Notes under the pieces: generated by a model
Database searches by the model: none
Seen by the model: only the letters and a program-made list of their open reading frames with translations
What the model was told of the DNA's origin: nothing
In this document: one piece after another, positions 8,679-17,722 of the stretch
How the letters are laid out: the number at the start of each line of letters is the position of its first letter
Numbering within the stretch: position 1 is the first letter of the stretch
Translations under genes and position numbers: made by a program
Assembly: GCA_035293565.1 (NCBI GenBank)
Contig: DATGMP010000107.1
Location: 1 to 64,000, forward strand
Direction: 5' to 3'
Length of the DNA: 64,000 nt
From: DATGMP01 sp035293565
Lineage (GTDB): Bacteria; Pseudomonadota; Alphaproteobacteria; BOG-932; Roseiterribacteraceae

Positions 8679-9470
8679 TCAGGCTCTTTGGCTGGACACC
8701 GAAACGACTTCACCGGTCATGTAGCTGGAGAGATCGCTCGCCAGGAAGACCATGACGTTGGCGATTTCCCAAGTTTCCGCCGGACGGCCGAAAGCCTCGC
8801 GTTCGGAAAGCTGGTCCAAGAGCTCGGAAGACGTCACGCGGTTGAGGAATTCGTGCATGGCGATCGAGGGCGATACAGCGTTGACACGCACGCCGTGCTC
8901 CGCCGCTTCGATCGCCGCGCAGCGCGTGAAGGCCATCACGCCCGCCTTGGCTGCGGCATAGTGGGACTGCAGCTCCTGCGCGCGCCACCCCAGTACGGAA
9001 GCGTTGTTCACAATGGCTCCCGAGCCCCGCGCATACATGTGCGGCAGGATTGCACGTGTCATACGAAAGACGCTGTTGAGCGTGACGTCGATCACCTTGT
9101 TCCACTGGTCATCCGTCATTTCGACGATGGGCGCGGATCCGCCGAGACCGGCATTGTTGATCAGCACGTCGACCTGTCCCATCCCGTCGACCGCCGCATC
9201 GACGAGCGCCCGGACCTCGGCCTCCTTCGTCACGTCGCATAGCTTGGATAGGACTGGGGTCGTCGTCACGTCTTGAAGCTTAGCAACTGCCTCAGCCAGA
9301 CGGCGCTCATGGACGTCGCTGACGAAGATACGCGCGCCTTCCTCGGCACAGCGCTTCGCGGTGGAGAAGCCGATCCCGGTGCCGGCGGCCGCTGTCACCA
9401 ATACCGTCTTGCCCTTCAAGAGACCATGCGGCTGCGGGTATGGCAGCGGCGGAACCCTCGTCTTGCCCAT
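8679..9470 (-). CDS. Short-chain dehydrogenase/reductase (IpdF-like position)
   Basis: 263 residues. The Rossmann start is TAAAGTGIG (26-34), then INNAG, NNAS and the catalytic YAAAK, all present. GAGGAAAAAG precedes ATG 9470. The N-terminal extension MGKTRVPPLPYPQPHGLLKG resembles that of SDRs in actinobacterial HIP-degradation clusters, where IpdF oxidises a hydroxyl of the 7a-methyl-hydrindane acid CoA thioester. The steroid role is inferred from the neighbouring ipdAB and echA20 genes. It ends in SSQRA instead of the usual DGG tail. Confidence 0.8.
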   Translation of the reverse strand: MGKTRVPPLPYPQPHGLLKGKTVLVTAAAGTGIGFSTAKRCAEEGARIFVSDVHERRLAEAVAKLQDVTTTPVLSKLCDVTKEAEVRALVDAAVDGMGQVDVLINNAGLGGSAPIVEMTDDQWNKVIDVTLNSVFRMTRAILPHMYARGSGAIVNNASVLGWRAQELQSHYAAAKAGVMAFTRCAAIEAAEHGVRVNAVSPSIAMHEFLNRVTSSELLDQLSEREAFGRPAETWEIANVMVFLASDLSSYMTGEVVSVSSQRA

Positions 9471-9494
9471 CTTTTTCCTCGTCTTCGAATGGAC

Positions 9495-10400
9495 TCAGGT
9501 GCCCCAGACTTTTTTCTGGGGCTTGCGCTTGGCCAGCAGGTCACGCACGGCCGGTCCGATTTCGGCGGGGTCCCAACGCGCGCCCTTATCGATCGTGGGT
9601 CCGTCCATCCAGCCATCCTCGATGGTGATCCTGCCGCCCTCGAGATCGAAGACGCAGCCGGTCACGCCAGCCGAATCCTTGCTGCCCAGCCAAACCACCG
9701 TCGGCGCGATATTGTCCGGATCTTGGACGTCGAAACCGCCCTCCACCTTCTTCATTTTGTCGGCGAAGGCGCCCTCGGTCATGCGCGTCCGCGCGGCCGG
9801 AGCAAGGGCGTTGGCGGTAATCCCGTAGCGGGCGAGCTCCGCCGATTGAACCAGGGTCAGGCTCGCGATGCCTCCCTTGGCCGACGCATAAGCGCTCTGG
9901 CCGATCGATCCCTGCAAGCCCGCGCCCGAGCTTGTGTTGATGATGCGCGCATCCACCGGCCGGCCGGCCTTGTTCTCGGCCCGCCAATAATCGACCGCGT
10001 GACGGGAGACGCAGAAATGGCCGCGGAGATGGACCCGGATAACCGCGTCCCATTCCTCGGGCGTGCTCGAAACGAACATCCGGTCCCGCACGAATCCCGC
10101 ATTGTTGACGACAACATCGAGTCCGCCGAACCGGTCAATGGCCGTCTTGACGATGCGCTCCGCGCCCACCCAGTCGGCGACGTCGTCGCCGTTCGCGACC
10201 GCCTGCCCGCCCATGCCCTCGATCTCGTCGACCACCGCCTGCGCCGTTGCGGTGTCGCGGCCTTGGCCCCCGAGATCGGTGCCAAGATCGTTGACCACGA
10301 CTTTCGCGCCGGCTCGGGCGAACGCCAGGGCGTAAGCCCGGCCGAGCCCCCTGCCGGAGCCGGTGACGATGACGATACGCCCCTCGCAGATTCCGCTCAT
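9495..10400 (-). CDS. Short-chain dehydrogenase, multifunctional-protein-2 type (3-hydroxyacyl-CoA dehydrogenase)
   Basis: 301 residues. TGSGRGLGRAYALAFA (13-28) and VVNDLGTDLGG are typical of the dehydrogenase domain of peroxisomal multifunctional enzyme 2 (17-beta-HSD type 4), and NNAGFVRDRMF, NTSSGAG and YASAK complete the active site. Members oxidise R-3-hydroxyacyl-CoA to 3-ketoacyl-CoA with NAD. Here the hydratase partner is separate (MaoC at 8188). AGAGGAT precedes the ATG. It is spaced 21 and 24 bases from its operon neighbours. Confidence 0.85.
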   Translation of the reverse strand: MSGICEGRIVIVTGSGRGLGRAYALAFARAGAKVVVNDLGTDLGGQGRDTATAQAVVDEIEGMGGQAVANGDDVADWVGAERIVKTAIDRFGGLDVVVNNAGFVRDRMFVSSTPEEWDAVIRVHLRGHFCVSRHAVDYWRAENKAGRPVDARIINTSSGAGLQGSIGQSAYASAKGGIASLTLVQSAELARYGITANALAPAARTRMTEGAFADKMKKVEGGFDVQDPDNIAPTVVWLGSKDSAGVTGCVFDLEGGRITIEDGWMDGPTIDKGARWDPAEIGPAVRDLLAKRKPQKKVWGT

Positions 10401-10421
10401 TCCGATCCTCTTTCGCCTAAA

Positions 10422-11498
10422 TCAATTCGCCGTCGCATTGGCCATTGCACAGATTCGGTCGAGCGCAGCCTCGGCCTCTGCCACAATCCGGCTGACCAGC
10501 TCCTCGCAGCTCGGCAGATCCTTGAGCCTGCCAGCAACCAAGCCCGTGGCCATGATGCCCTCGTCCGGCTTGCCTTCCACCGTTGCGCGCTGGATCAGCA
10601 CCGGCGCGTTGGCCGCAAGGAGCGATTGAACGAAGCTCGTATCCCCGCCATGGGCGTTCTCGCGCGCCGCCTTTAGCAAATCGCCGAAAGTCGCGCCGGT
10701 CAATCGCTTGAATTTGAGCGCGCTCGATGCCGCCAGGATCCACATGCCGAAGGGGCCCGCTTTCTCCAGCGCCGCCGTCAGCTTGTTGCGGATCATCCGC
10801 TGGGGGAGCCCGTCCAGCTTATCGGTGACGAAGATGTCGCCTACGCCCGCGGCGACGTACCGGTCCTTCGTCTGCTGCGGAACCGGGCTTTCCTTGGTCA
10901 TCAGGAAACGTGTGCCCATAGCGATGCCCTGCGCGCCGAACGTCAGCGCCGCCGCAAGCCCGCGGCCGTCCGCATAGCCCCCGGCCGCGACGACCGGGAT
11001 CTTCACCGCGTCCAGAACCTGCGGCAATAGGACGGAGCCGGCAACCGAGCCGGTATGCCCGCCACCCTCGCCGCCCTGGACGACCAGCATGTCGACCCCG
11101 AGCTCCTCCATTTTTTGCGCATGCCGGACCGCGCCGATGGTCGGCACGCATTTGATCCCGGCGTCCCGGAAGCGGGCGATCATCTTCTTGTCGGGTCCGC
11201 GGCCGAAGCTCACCGCCGCCACCTTCTTCTCGATGAAAGTCTCGACGATCTGGGCAGCGCCCGGCTGGAACATGTGGAAATTGACGCCGAACGGCTTGTC
11301 CGTGATCGCCTTCACCCGGTCGATAGCCGGACCGACATCCTTCGCCTCCAAAACCGCGCAGGACAGAAAGCCGAATGCGCCAGCGTTACAGGACGCGCCC
11401 ACCAACTCCGGCGTCGCCACCCAGCCCATGCCGGTCTGGATGATCGGGTAACGGCTGCCGAGCAGCTCTTGAACCTTGGTCCTGGGAAGCGTGGTCAT
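10422..11498 (-). CDS. Nitronate monooxygenase / 2-nitropropane dioxygenase-like flavoprotein
   Basis: 358 residues from ATG 11498, four bases after the kinase stop; an in-frame extension upstream runs over that gene and is not used. It is an FMN TIM barrel: YPIIQTGMGWVATPEL (17-32), DKPFGVNFHMF, VVQGGEGGGHTG and VAAGGYADGRGLAAALTFGA (phosphate-binding loop). HIP-degradation clusters carry a flavoprotein of this family (IpdC), acting as a CoA-thioester reductase or hydroxylase rather than on nitronates. The family is sure; the IpdC equivalence is an inference from neighbours. Confidence 0.8.
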   Translation of the reverse strand: MTTLPRTKVQELLGSRYPIIQTGMGWVATPELVGASCNAGAFGFLSCAVLEAKDVGPAIDRVKAITDKPFGVNFHMFQPGAAQIVETFIEKKVAAVSFGRGPDKKMIARFRDAGIKCVPTIGAVRHAQKMEELGVDMLVVQGGEGGGHTGSVAGSVLLPQVLDAVKIPVVAAGGYADGRGLAAALTFGAQGIAMGTRFLMTKESPVPQQTKDRYVAAGVGDIFVTDKLDGLPQRMIRNKLTAALEKAGPFGMWILAASSALKFKRLTGATFGDLLKAARENAHGGDTSFVQSLLAANAPVLIQRATVEGKPDEGIMATGLVAGRLKDLPSCEELVSRIVAEAEAALDRICAMANATAN

Positions 11499-11502
11499 TA
11501 AA

Positions 11503-12588
11503 TCAGATCTCCGCGCGTTTCTTATTCGCCATGTTCTCGACGATGCGCCAGGCCGACATGGCCGTCTCGCCCGCCCGGCGACCGACCTCCTCCGCCTGCT
11601 GGCTCGAGGCATTTCCCTCGAGTGCCCGCTTCAGGATTCCCTGCCGGATGCAGGCGAGCCGGAACATATTATAGGCCAGATAAAAGTCCCAATCAGCCGG
11701 GTCGATCAAGTCGCGCCCCGTTCGTTCGCAATAAGAGCGGATGTATTGGGATTCATTTGGAATGCCGAGCGCATCGAGATCGACACCGGCCAGCCCGCGA
11801 AACTCCTCGGGCCGAAAACGCCAGACCATCACATGGTACGCGAAATCCGCGAGCGGATGACCGAGCGTCGACAACTCCCAATCGACGACCGCCAGTATGC
11901 GGGGCTCGGTCGGGTGGAAGAGCGTGTTGTCGAGCCGATAGTCGCCGTGGACAAGCGCCGTCTCGTCGCCGGGCGGGATGTTCTCCGGCAGCCAGGCGAT
12001 CAGACTTTCCATCGCCTCAATGCGGCCGGTCTCGGATGCGCGGTACTGCTTGGTCCAGCGGCCGATCTGGCGGACGAAGAAATTGCCGGGCTTGCCGTAG
12101 TCGTCGAGCCCGACGGCCGCGTAATCGACCTTGTGCAGGGCCGCGATTACGCGGTTGAGCTCGGCATAAATCGACGCGCGCTGGGCATTGGTCAGATCCG
12201 GCAGCCGAGGGTCCCAGAAGGATCGCCCTTCCACGAAGCCCATCACGAAGAAAGCGGTGCCGATGATCTCGGGATCCTCGCACAGGAGGATCATCGGCGC
12301 GACCGGAACGTCCGTGCCCGCCAGAGCCTTCATCACCCGGTACTCGCGGTCGACCGCATGAGCGGAAGGCAGCAGCGGCCCCGCCGGCTTCTTGCGCAGC
12401 ACATAGCGGCTGATGCCGTCGAGCTTCAGCAGAAAGGTCGGATTGGATTGACCGCCCTTGAACTGCTCGACTTCGAGCTTGCCCTTGAAGCCGTCGACAT
12501 TGGCCTTCAGGTACCGCTCCAGCGCGCCCACATCGAATCCATGTCCGGCGCGGACCGGCGTCGTGCCAACGAACTCGCTGTCACTCAT
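11503..12588 (-). CDS. Aminoglycoside-phosphotransferase-fold kinase, ACAD10/ACAD11 kinase-domain type
   Basis: 361 residues of APH fold. FKGGQSNPTFLL is the nucleotide strand, HGDYRLDN the catalytic loop, and VVDWELSTLGHPLADFA the metal-binding segment. The ATG overlaps the stop of the upstream acyl-CoA dehydrogenase (ATGA at 12585-12588). In animal ACAD10 and ACAD11 this kinase type is fused to an acyl-CoA dehydrogenase domain; the pair phosphorylates 4-hydroxyacyl-CoA and then eliminates phosphate. Here both halves exist as coupled separate genes, so action on a hydroxylated acyl-CoA intermediate is inferred. Confidence 0.85.
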   Translation of the reverse strand: MSDSEFVGTTPVRAGHGFDVGALERYLKANVDGFKGKLEVEQFKGGQSNPTFLLKLDGISRYVLRKKPAGPLLPSAHAVDREYRVMKALAGTDVPVAPMILLCEDPEIIGTAFFVMGFVEGRSFWDPRLPDLTNAQRASIYAELNRVIAALHKVDYAAVGLDDYGKPGNFFVRQIGRWTKQYRASETGRIEAMESLIAWLPENIPPGDETALVHGDYRLDNTLFHPTEPRILAVVDWELSTLGHPLADFAYHVMVWRFRPEEFRGLAGVDLDALGIPNESQYIRSYCERTGRDLIDPADWDFYLAYNMFRLACIRQGILKRALEGNASSQQAEEVGRRAGETAMSAWRIVENMANKKRAEI

Positions 12589-13805
12589 GAATTGCTCGGC
12601 CAGTTCGCGTATTTCTTGAGCTCGAGCTTGCCGATCTGGTTGCGATGCACCTCGTCAGGGCCGTCGGCCAGCCGGATCGTCCGCGCCGTCGCATAAGCAT
12701 CGGCCAGAGGAAAATCGTTCGACACGCCACCGCCGCCGTGGGCCTGAATCGCCCAGTCGATCACCTTGCAGGCCATGTTGGGTGCCGCGACCTTGATCAT
12801 CGCGATCTCGGCGCGCGCCTCCTTGTTGCCGACCGTGTCCATCATGTAGGCGGCTTTCAGCACCAAAAGCCGCGCCTGGTCGATCATGATCCGGGATTCG
12901 GCGATACGCTCCAGCGTCACGGTCTGCTCCGACACCGGCTTGCCGAAGGCGACGCGCGTCTTGGTTCGCTTGCACATCATCTCGAGCGCACGCTCGGCGA
13001 GGCCGATCATGCGCATCGCATGATGGATGCGCCCTGGCCCAAGACGGCCCTGGGCGATCTCGAAGCCACGCCCCTCGCCCAGCAGGATGTTCGCGACCGG
13101 CACCCGCACGTCCTTGAAATCAACCTCCATATGGCCGTGCGGCGCATGGTCGTAGCCGAAGACGTTGAGGTGCCGCATGAAGGTGACGCCGGGCGTATCC
13201 CGCGGCACCAGGATCATCGATTGCTGCTGGTGCTTCGGCGCCTCGGGGTTGGTCTTGCCCATGAAAATGAGGATCTTGCAGCGCGGATCGCCGGCGCCCG
13301 ACGTCCACCATTTGCGGCCGTTGATGACATACTCGTCGCCATCGCGCCGGATCGAGCTCTGGATGTTGGTCGCATCGCTCGACGCGACCGCAGGTTCGGT
13401 CATGCAGAAGGCCGATCGGATCTCGCCGGCGAGCAGCGGCTCCAGCCACTGCTTCTTGTGTTCGGCGGTGCCGTAGCGCTCGATCGTCTCCATGTTGCCG
13501 GTGTCGGGCGCCGAGCAGTTGAAGACCTCGGGCGCAAAATGCACCCGGCCCATCAGCTCGCAAAGCGGCGCATATTCGGTGTTGGTCAGTCCGGCGCCGT
13601 GATGGGAATCCGGCAGAAACAGGTTCCAGAGCCCGGCCGCCTTGGCCTTCGGCTTCAGCTCCTCGACGAGCTCGTGATTCTCCCAACGATCCGAAGCGCC
13701 GAGCTGCTCGAAATAGCGCCGCTCGTTCGGATAAATGTGCTCATCCATGAAGGCGCTGAGGCGGGACAGATACTCCTTTGTCTTCGCGTTATAGTCGAAA
13801 TCCAT
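12585..13805 (-). CDS. Acyl-CoA dehydrogenase, ACAD11-like
   Basis: 406 residues. FNCSAPDTGNMETIERYGT (95-113), FCMTEPAVASSDATNI and INGRKWWTSGAGDPRC are the blocks that mark the ACAD10/11 subgroup. The FAD/substrate motifs of the fold are kept, and the C-terminus has DGPDEVHRNQIGKLEL. It overlaps the kinase gene by four bases. A 158-base spacer without recognisable features separates it from the upstream thiolase, so it may have its own promoter. It likely processes a hydroxyacyl-CoA phosphorylated by its partner. Confidence 0.88.
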   Translation of the reverse strand: MDFDYNAKTKEYLSRLSAFMDEHIYPNERRYFEQLGASDRWENHELVEELKPKAKAAGLWNLFLPDSHHGAGLTNTEYAPLCELMGRVHFAPEVFNCSAPDTGNMETIERYGTAEHKKQWLEPLLAGEIRSAFCMTEPAVASSDATNIQSSIRRDGDEYVINGRKWWTSGAGDPRCKILIFMGKTNPEAPKHQQQSMILVPRDTPGVTFMRHLNVFGYDHAPHGHMEVDFKDVRVPVANILLGEGRGFEIAQGRLGPGRIHHAMRMIGLAERALEMMCKRTKTRVAFGKPVSEQTVTLERIAESRIMIDQARLLVLKAAYMMDTVGNKEARAEIAMIKVAAPNMACKVIDWAIQAHGGGGVSNDFPLADAYATARTIRLADGPDEVHRNQIGKLELKKYANWPSNS

Positions 13806-13963
13806 TTGTCCTTGCCCTTTTCAGAACCCTCTCCGCCCTTCAGGGGGAGGACAGCGTGAGGTGGGTGGCGCCGCCTATTCAATGACACCGACCAGGCCGC
13901 ACCGCGCCAGCCTCACCGTGCCCCCTCTCCCACCCAAAAGCGGGGCCGGAAAGGGAATTATGC

Positions 13964-15166
13964 TCAAAGCACCTCGAACAGCCCGGCCGCGCCCATGCCT
14001 CCGGCGATGCACATCGAAACGACCACGTGCTTGACGCCGCGACGCTTACCTTCGAGCAGGGCATGACCAACCATGCGCGCGCCCGACATGCCGAATGGAT
14101 GGCCGATCGCGATCGCGCCGCCATTCACGTTCAGCTTGTCATTCGGAATGCCGAGCAGGTCGCGGCAATAGACGACTTGGCAGGCGAAAGCCTCGTTGAT
14201 CTCCCAGAGCCCGATATCGGACACAGACATGCCGTGGCGCTTGAGCAGCTTCGGGATCGCAAATGCGGGTCCAATGCCCATGATCTCCGGATCCAGCCCT
14301 GCGAGGGCGAGACCGCGATAGGCGCCCAGAGGCTTCAGCCCACGCCGCTTCGCCTCGTCGGAGCTCATCATCAGAACAGCCGCCGCGCCGTCAGAGAGCT
14401 GCGAGGCGTTGCCCGCGGTCACGTGCGAGCCTTCCTTGACCCACTGGCCGCCCTTCCAGACGGGCTTCAGCGCTTTGAGACCATCGAGCGTCGTGTCCGG
14501 GCGATTACCCTCGTCCTGGGCGAGGCGGACCTCCTGCTTCTCGGTCGGATTGCCTTCCTTGTCGAAGAGCTGCTTCTCAGTCGTGAGCGGCACGATCTCG
14601 TCGGCGAACAGGCCTGCCTTCTGGGCGGCCGCCGTGCGCTGCTGGCTCTGAAAGGCGTACTCATCTTCCTTATCGCGAGTGATCTGAAACCGCTCGGCCA
14701 CCACTTCCGCGGTTTCGATCATCGGGATGTAGGCAGTCGGCACATGCTCCAGAACCGCCTGAGATTCAGCGCGATAGGTATTGCGATGCTTGGTCATCGT
14801 CAGCGAGACGGATTCGAGCCCGCCCGCAACGGCGATGTCGAATTCGTCAGCCATGATCGCCTTGGCCGTATCGGCGATCGCCATCAACCCAGAGCCGCAT
14901 TTGCGGTCGATCGATATGCCGGGGATCGAGTTCGGCAGACCTGCGGCATGTACGCAGAGCCGGCCGATATTGTACCCTTGAGTTCCCTGCTGCGAGGCGG
15001 CGCCGATGCGGCAATCATCGACCTCGGCGGGATCGACGCCGGCGCGCTCGATCGCGGTCCGGATCACATGCGCCCCCAGCACGGGCGCCTCGGTGTCGTT
15101 GAAGGCGCCGCGATAGGCCTTCCCGATCGGCGTCCGCGCGACCGAAACGATGACCGCTTCTTTCAT
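13964..15166 (-). CDS. Acetyl-CoA acyltransferase (thiolase), FadA6/ScdF-like
   Basis: 400 residues, full-length thiolase. Catalytic Cys90 in DRKCGSG, His in GHPFGMSGARM and the second Cys in SMCIAGGMGAAG are present. It cleaves 3-ketoacyl-CoA with CoA. AGCGGAG precedes ATG 15166. Its place 36 bases after the EchA20-like gene and next to ipdAB matches the C/D-ring clusters, where FadA6 makes the last thiolytic cuts. Assignment to that exact step is inferred. Confidence 0.9.
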   Translation of the reverse strand: MKEAVIVSVARTPIGKAYRGAFNDTEAPVLGAHVIRTAIERAGVDPAEVDDCRIGAASQQGTQGYNIGRLCVHAAGLPNSIPGISIDRKCGSGLMAIADTAKAIMADEFDIAVAGGLESVSLTMTKHRNTYRAESQAVLEHVPTAYIPMIETAEVVAERFQITRDKEDEYAFQSQQRTAAAQKAGLFADEIVPLTTEKQLFDKEGNPTEKQEVRLAQDEGNRPDTTLDGLKALKPVWKGGQWVKEGSHVTAGNASQLSDGAAAVLMMSSDEAKRRGLKPLGAYRGLALAGLDPEIMGIGPAFAIPKLLKRHGMSVSDIGLWEINEAFACQVVYCRDLLGIPNDKLNVNGGAIAIGHPFGMSGARMVGHALLEGKRRGVKHVVVSMCIAGGMGAAGLFEVL

Positions 15167-15202
15167 TGGCTCCGCTTTCTCATGAATGACGACGATCCGC
15201 TG

Positions 15203-15970
15203 TCAGCTTTTCTCGAACTTGGCTTCTCGCTTCTCTGCGAACGCCTTGCGGGCTTCAACCGAGTCCGGGCTTAGATAGGCTTGGAGGGTGAAGCCCTGCT
15301 CCCACCTATACTTGTCCTCGAGATTTCCGTCTTCGATCCCCGAGAGAGATTCCTTGGTGATCTTGAGTAGATATGGGCTCTTGGAGGCGATTTTGCGCGC
15401 AATCTCCATCGCAGTATCACGGAGCTGATCGCGCGGCACGACGCGCTCGATGGTGCCAAAGCGATAGGCCTCGACCGCCGTCATCATCTCGCCGGTGAAG
15501 GCGAGATAGCGCACCTTTTGGACAGGGAAGAGCCGCTGCAGATGGGCCGACCCGCCCATCGCGCCGCGATCGATCTCCGGCAGGCCGAAGCGCGCATCCT
15601 CGGCCGCGATCAATATGTCCGCCGCGCCGCTGATACCGATCCCGCCGCCCAGCACGAAGCCATGCACGGCCACGATGACCGGCTTTGGATTGCGGTGCAC
15701 CGCTCTGAAGGTCGCGTAATTTCCGGCGTTGAGCTCAACGATCCGCTCGGGATGAGCCGCCATCTCTTTGATGTCGACCCCGGCGCAGAAGCCCTTCCCT
15801 TCGCCGCGAATGACGATCACGCTGGTCGTCGGCTCACGGCCGAGCTCCTCGATGGCCTTGGCGAGATCATTCCAGCCGACGCTGTCGAGCGCGTTGACCG
15901 GCGGGTGGTCGATAATCAGCTCGGCGATCTTGCCGTCGATCTCGACGCGGTAGGGCTTCTTCTCGCTCAT
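15203..15970 (-). CDS. echA20: Enoyl-CoA hydratase/isomerase family protein, EchA20-like
   Basis: 255 residues of crotonase fold: PPVNALDSVGWNDLAKAIEE near the N-terminus, GKGFCAGVDIKEM (oxyanion-hole strand), and GFVLGGGIGISGAADILIA followed by FGLPEIDRGAMGG. The C-terminal WEQGFTLQAYLSPDS segment is also typical of EchA20. EchA20 hydrolytically opens the cyclopentanone D ring of HIEC-CoA before IpdAB opens ring C. It lies directly after ipdB (8 bases) with GGAGGGACA before its ATG. The fold is certain; the precise reaction rests on similarity and on the ipdAB linkage. Confidence 0.8.
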   Translation of the reverse strand: MSEKKPYRVEIDGKIAELIIDHPPVNALDSVGWNDLAKAIEELGREPTTSVIVIRGEGKGFCAGVDIKEMAAHPERIVELNAGNYATFRAVHRNPKPVIVAVHGFVLGGGIGISGAADILIAAEDARFGLPEIDRGAMGGSAHLQRLFPVQKVRYLAFTGEMMTAVEAYRFGTIERVVPRDQLRDTAMEIARKIASKSPYLLKITKESLSGIEDGNLEDKYRWEQGFTLQAYLSPDSVEARKAFAEKREAKFEKS

Positions 15971-15978
15971 TGTCCCTC

Positions 15979-16773
15979 CTAGCGCTTCACGCCCGGCGGA
16001 TTGTCCTTGATCACGCTGGCCCGGATGTTGTGCGGATCGAGCTTGCGGATGATCGCGATCTGCTCCGCCGTGGGCCGCGGAGTCTCGCCCAGGTTCTCCG
16101 CCTTCAGCAATGGGAAGCCGGTCGCGGCCTGAACCTCGTCAAAAGCGACGCCGGGATGCAGCGACTTCACGCGGATCGCATGATCCGGGCCGCCGAAATC
16201 CATGACGCAGAGATTTGTCAGGATGATGCGAAGATCGACGAAATCACGCTTCACGCCTTCGGGCCAGCGCTTCGGGTTGTAACCGACGCCGCCCACCATA
16301 TCGACCTCGCCCTCGACGAAGACACGGGGCGAATGATTCACGATGAACATCGAGTTGATGTGGCTGATCGAGTTGCCCGGCAAGCCGCGGACTCCCAGCT
16401 GCATGATCTTCGGCTTCCGGAAGTCGCCTATGCAGGACAAGTTCGACTGTCCCCAGCGGTCGATCTGGACCGGCCCGATCATCACATGCCGCTTGCCGCT
16501 CCAGACGACGTCGAAAAAACGCCGGAACGGCATGTATCCCGAATATTTGGGCTTGTAGTCGCCACGAGGCCCGAGCGGCACCGGCTCCTCGACGAAATGG
16601 CAATCGCCGTCCGTCATCAGGAGCTCGGGCGTGTGGGTCAGCTTCGCCAAGCTGGCGCCGAGGCGCGGAATTGGCCCGATGCCCGACGCCACGATCTCGC
16701 CATTGCCGCGCCAGGCCTCGGACGCGGCGACGATGAGCAACTCTGCCAGAGAGAATTCGCTCGCTTCGCTCAT
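15979..16773 (-). CDS. ipdB: CoA-transferase-fold beta subunit, COCHEA-CoA hydrolase IpdB-like
   Basis: 264 residues from ATG 16773, the first ATG clear of the ipdA stop; longer versions of the frame run into ipdA. Motifs include LLMTDGDCHFVEEPVPLGP, GPVQIDRWGQSNLSCIGDF and GVRGLPGNSISHINSMF, then DFGGPDHAIRVKSLHPGV. This matches IpdB, the beta chain of the ring-C-opening hydrolase of steroid catabolism (ScdL2 in Comamonas). It works as a heterotetramer with IpdA, encoded 17 bases upstream. Confidence 0.83.
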   Translation of the reverse strand: MSEASEFSLAELLIVAASEAWRGNGEIVASGIGPIPRLGASLAKLTHTPELLMTDGDCHFVEEPVPLGPRGDYKPKYSGYMPFRRFFDVVWSGKRHVMIGPVQIDRWGQSNLSCIGDFRKPKIMQLGVRGLPGNSISHINSMFIVNHSPRVFVEGEVDMVGGVGYNPKRWPEGVKRDFVDLRIILTNLCVMDFGGPDHAIRVKSLHPGVAFDEVQAATGFPLLKAENLGETPRPTAEQIAIIRKLDPHNIRASVIKDNPPGVKR

Positions 16774-16790
16774 GATTGGTCCGGTCCTGC

Positions 16791-17669
16791 TCAGTAAATG
16801 GGAAGCGGAAGCTTGGAGATCTTCTCCGCGCCGCCGACCTTCTGGATGTAGTCCGCCTCGCCGCCGGCGACGAATTCCTGGACGTATTTGCTCCAGCCGT
16901 CCTCTTCCGTCGCGCCCGCGGCATAGGCCTTCAGATGTCCCCAATCCGCGCCGTAACGGGTCGGAAATGACGTCGGATGCGCGCCAAATGGCGCATGGAC
17001 GACGCCGGTCACCAGGAAGCGCTCGAACAGATTGGCCCGCACGTCCTCGGGATGGGCCAGATCGATCCGGTCGACCACCTCCTCGGCGCTGACGAAGCAC
17101 TTCTCGGCAGCGCGCGCGAACTGATCGTCGAAATAGAGATCCGGCCCGAAGGTCTGCGTGTTGCCGAGCTTATCGGAGCGATCGACATGCACCAGCGCGA
17201 CATCGAGATTGAGGGCCGGCATCGCCAGCAAGACCTCGCCATCCGCGTACGGCGATTTGATCGTCTTGAATCCGGGGTTGTACGTCGTGACGTCGGTGCC
17301 GAGACCAATGCGGGTGGGGAGGAAGGGGAGCCGCATTCCGGCGGCGCGCAATCCCCAGGTAACCATACCTTCGTCCACCTCGACGACCTCGATGGCGCCG
17401 GCCTGCCGCGCTTTGCGGAAATAGGGCTCCTGCGGGATCGAATCCAACGACACGAAGCCGTAGATCACCTTCTTGAGCTTGCCCGCGGCCCATAGCATTC
17501 CGACCTCGGGACCGCCATAAGCGACGACGGTCAGATCCTTGACGTTGGAGCGCAGCAGCTCGCGAATGAGCGCCATCGGCTTGCGCCGCGGCCCCCAGCC
17601 GCCGACCCCGATCGTCATGCCGCTTTTGATCTGGGCGACCGCTTCGCTCGCGCTGATTTGTTTGTTCAT
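16791..17669 (-). CDS. ipdA: CoA-transferase-fold alpha subunit, COCHEA-CoA hydrolase IpdA-like
   Basis: 292 residues. The N-terminal SGMTIGVGGWGPRRKPMALI (16-35), then TVVAYGGPEVGMLWAAGKLK and YGFVSLDSIP, then EVDEGMVTWGLRAAGMRLPF, follow the IpdA pattern closely; ordinary CoA transferases lack the GGWGxRRKPM block. With IpdB it hydrolyses a carbon-carbon bond in the last steroid ring. It is the best single marker that this region degrades steroid-derived hydrindane acids. Confidence 0.85.
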   Translation of the reverse strand: MNKQISASEAVAQIKSGMTIGVGGWGPRRKPMALIRELLRSNVKDLTVVAYGGPEVGMLWAAGKLKKVIYGFVSLDSIPQEPYFRKARQAGAIEVVEVDEGMVTWGLRAAGMRLPFLPTRIGLGTDVTTYNPGFKTIKSPYADGEVLLAMPALNLDVALVHVDRSDKLGNTQTFGPDLYFDDQFARAAEKCFVSAEEVVDRIDLAHPEDVRANLFERFLVTGVVHAPFGAHPTSFPTRYGADWGHLKAYAAGATEEDGWSKYVQEFVAGGEADYIQKVGGAEKISKLPLPIY

Positions 17670-17722
17670 GCCTGTCCCGCTTCAGTAAATATTCGGTGCC
17701 GGTCGAGCCGGCCGTGGCGCGA

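Noticed and set aside
13806..13963. Small gene between thiolase and ACAD11-like gene
   Set aside because: Frames are short, with no start and ribosome-site combination; likely just a leader or promoter spacer.
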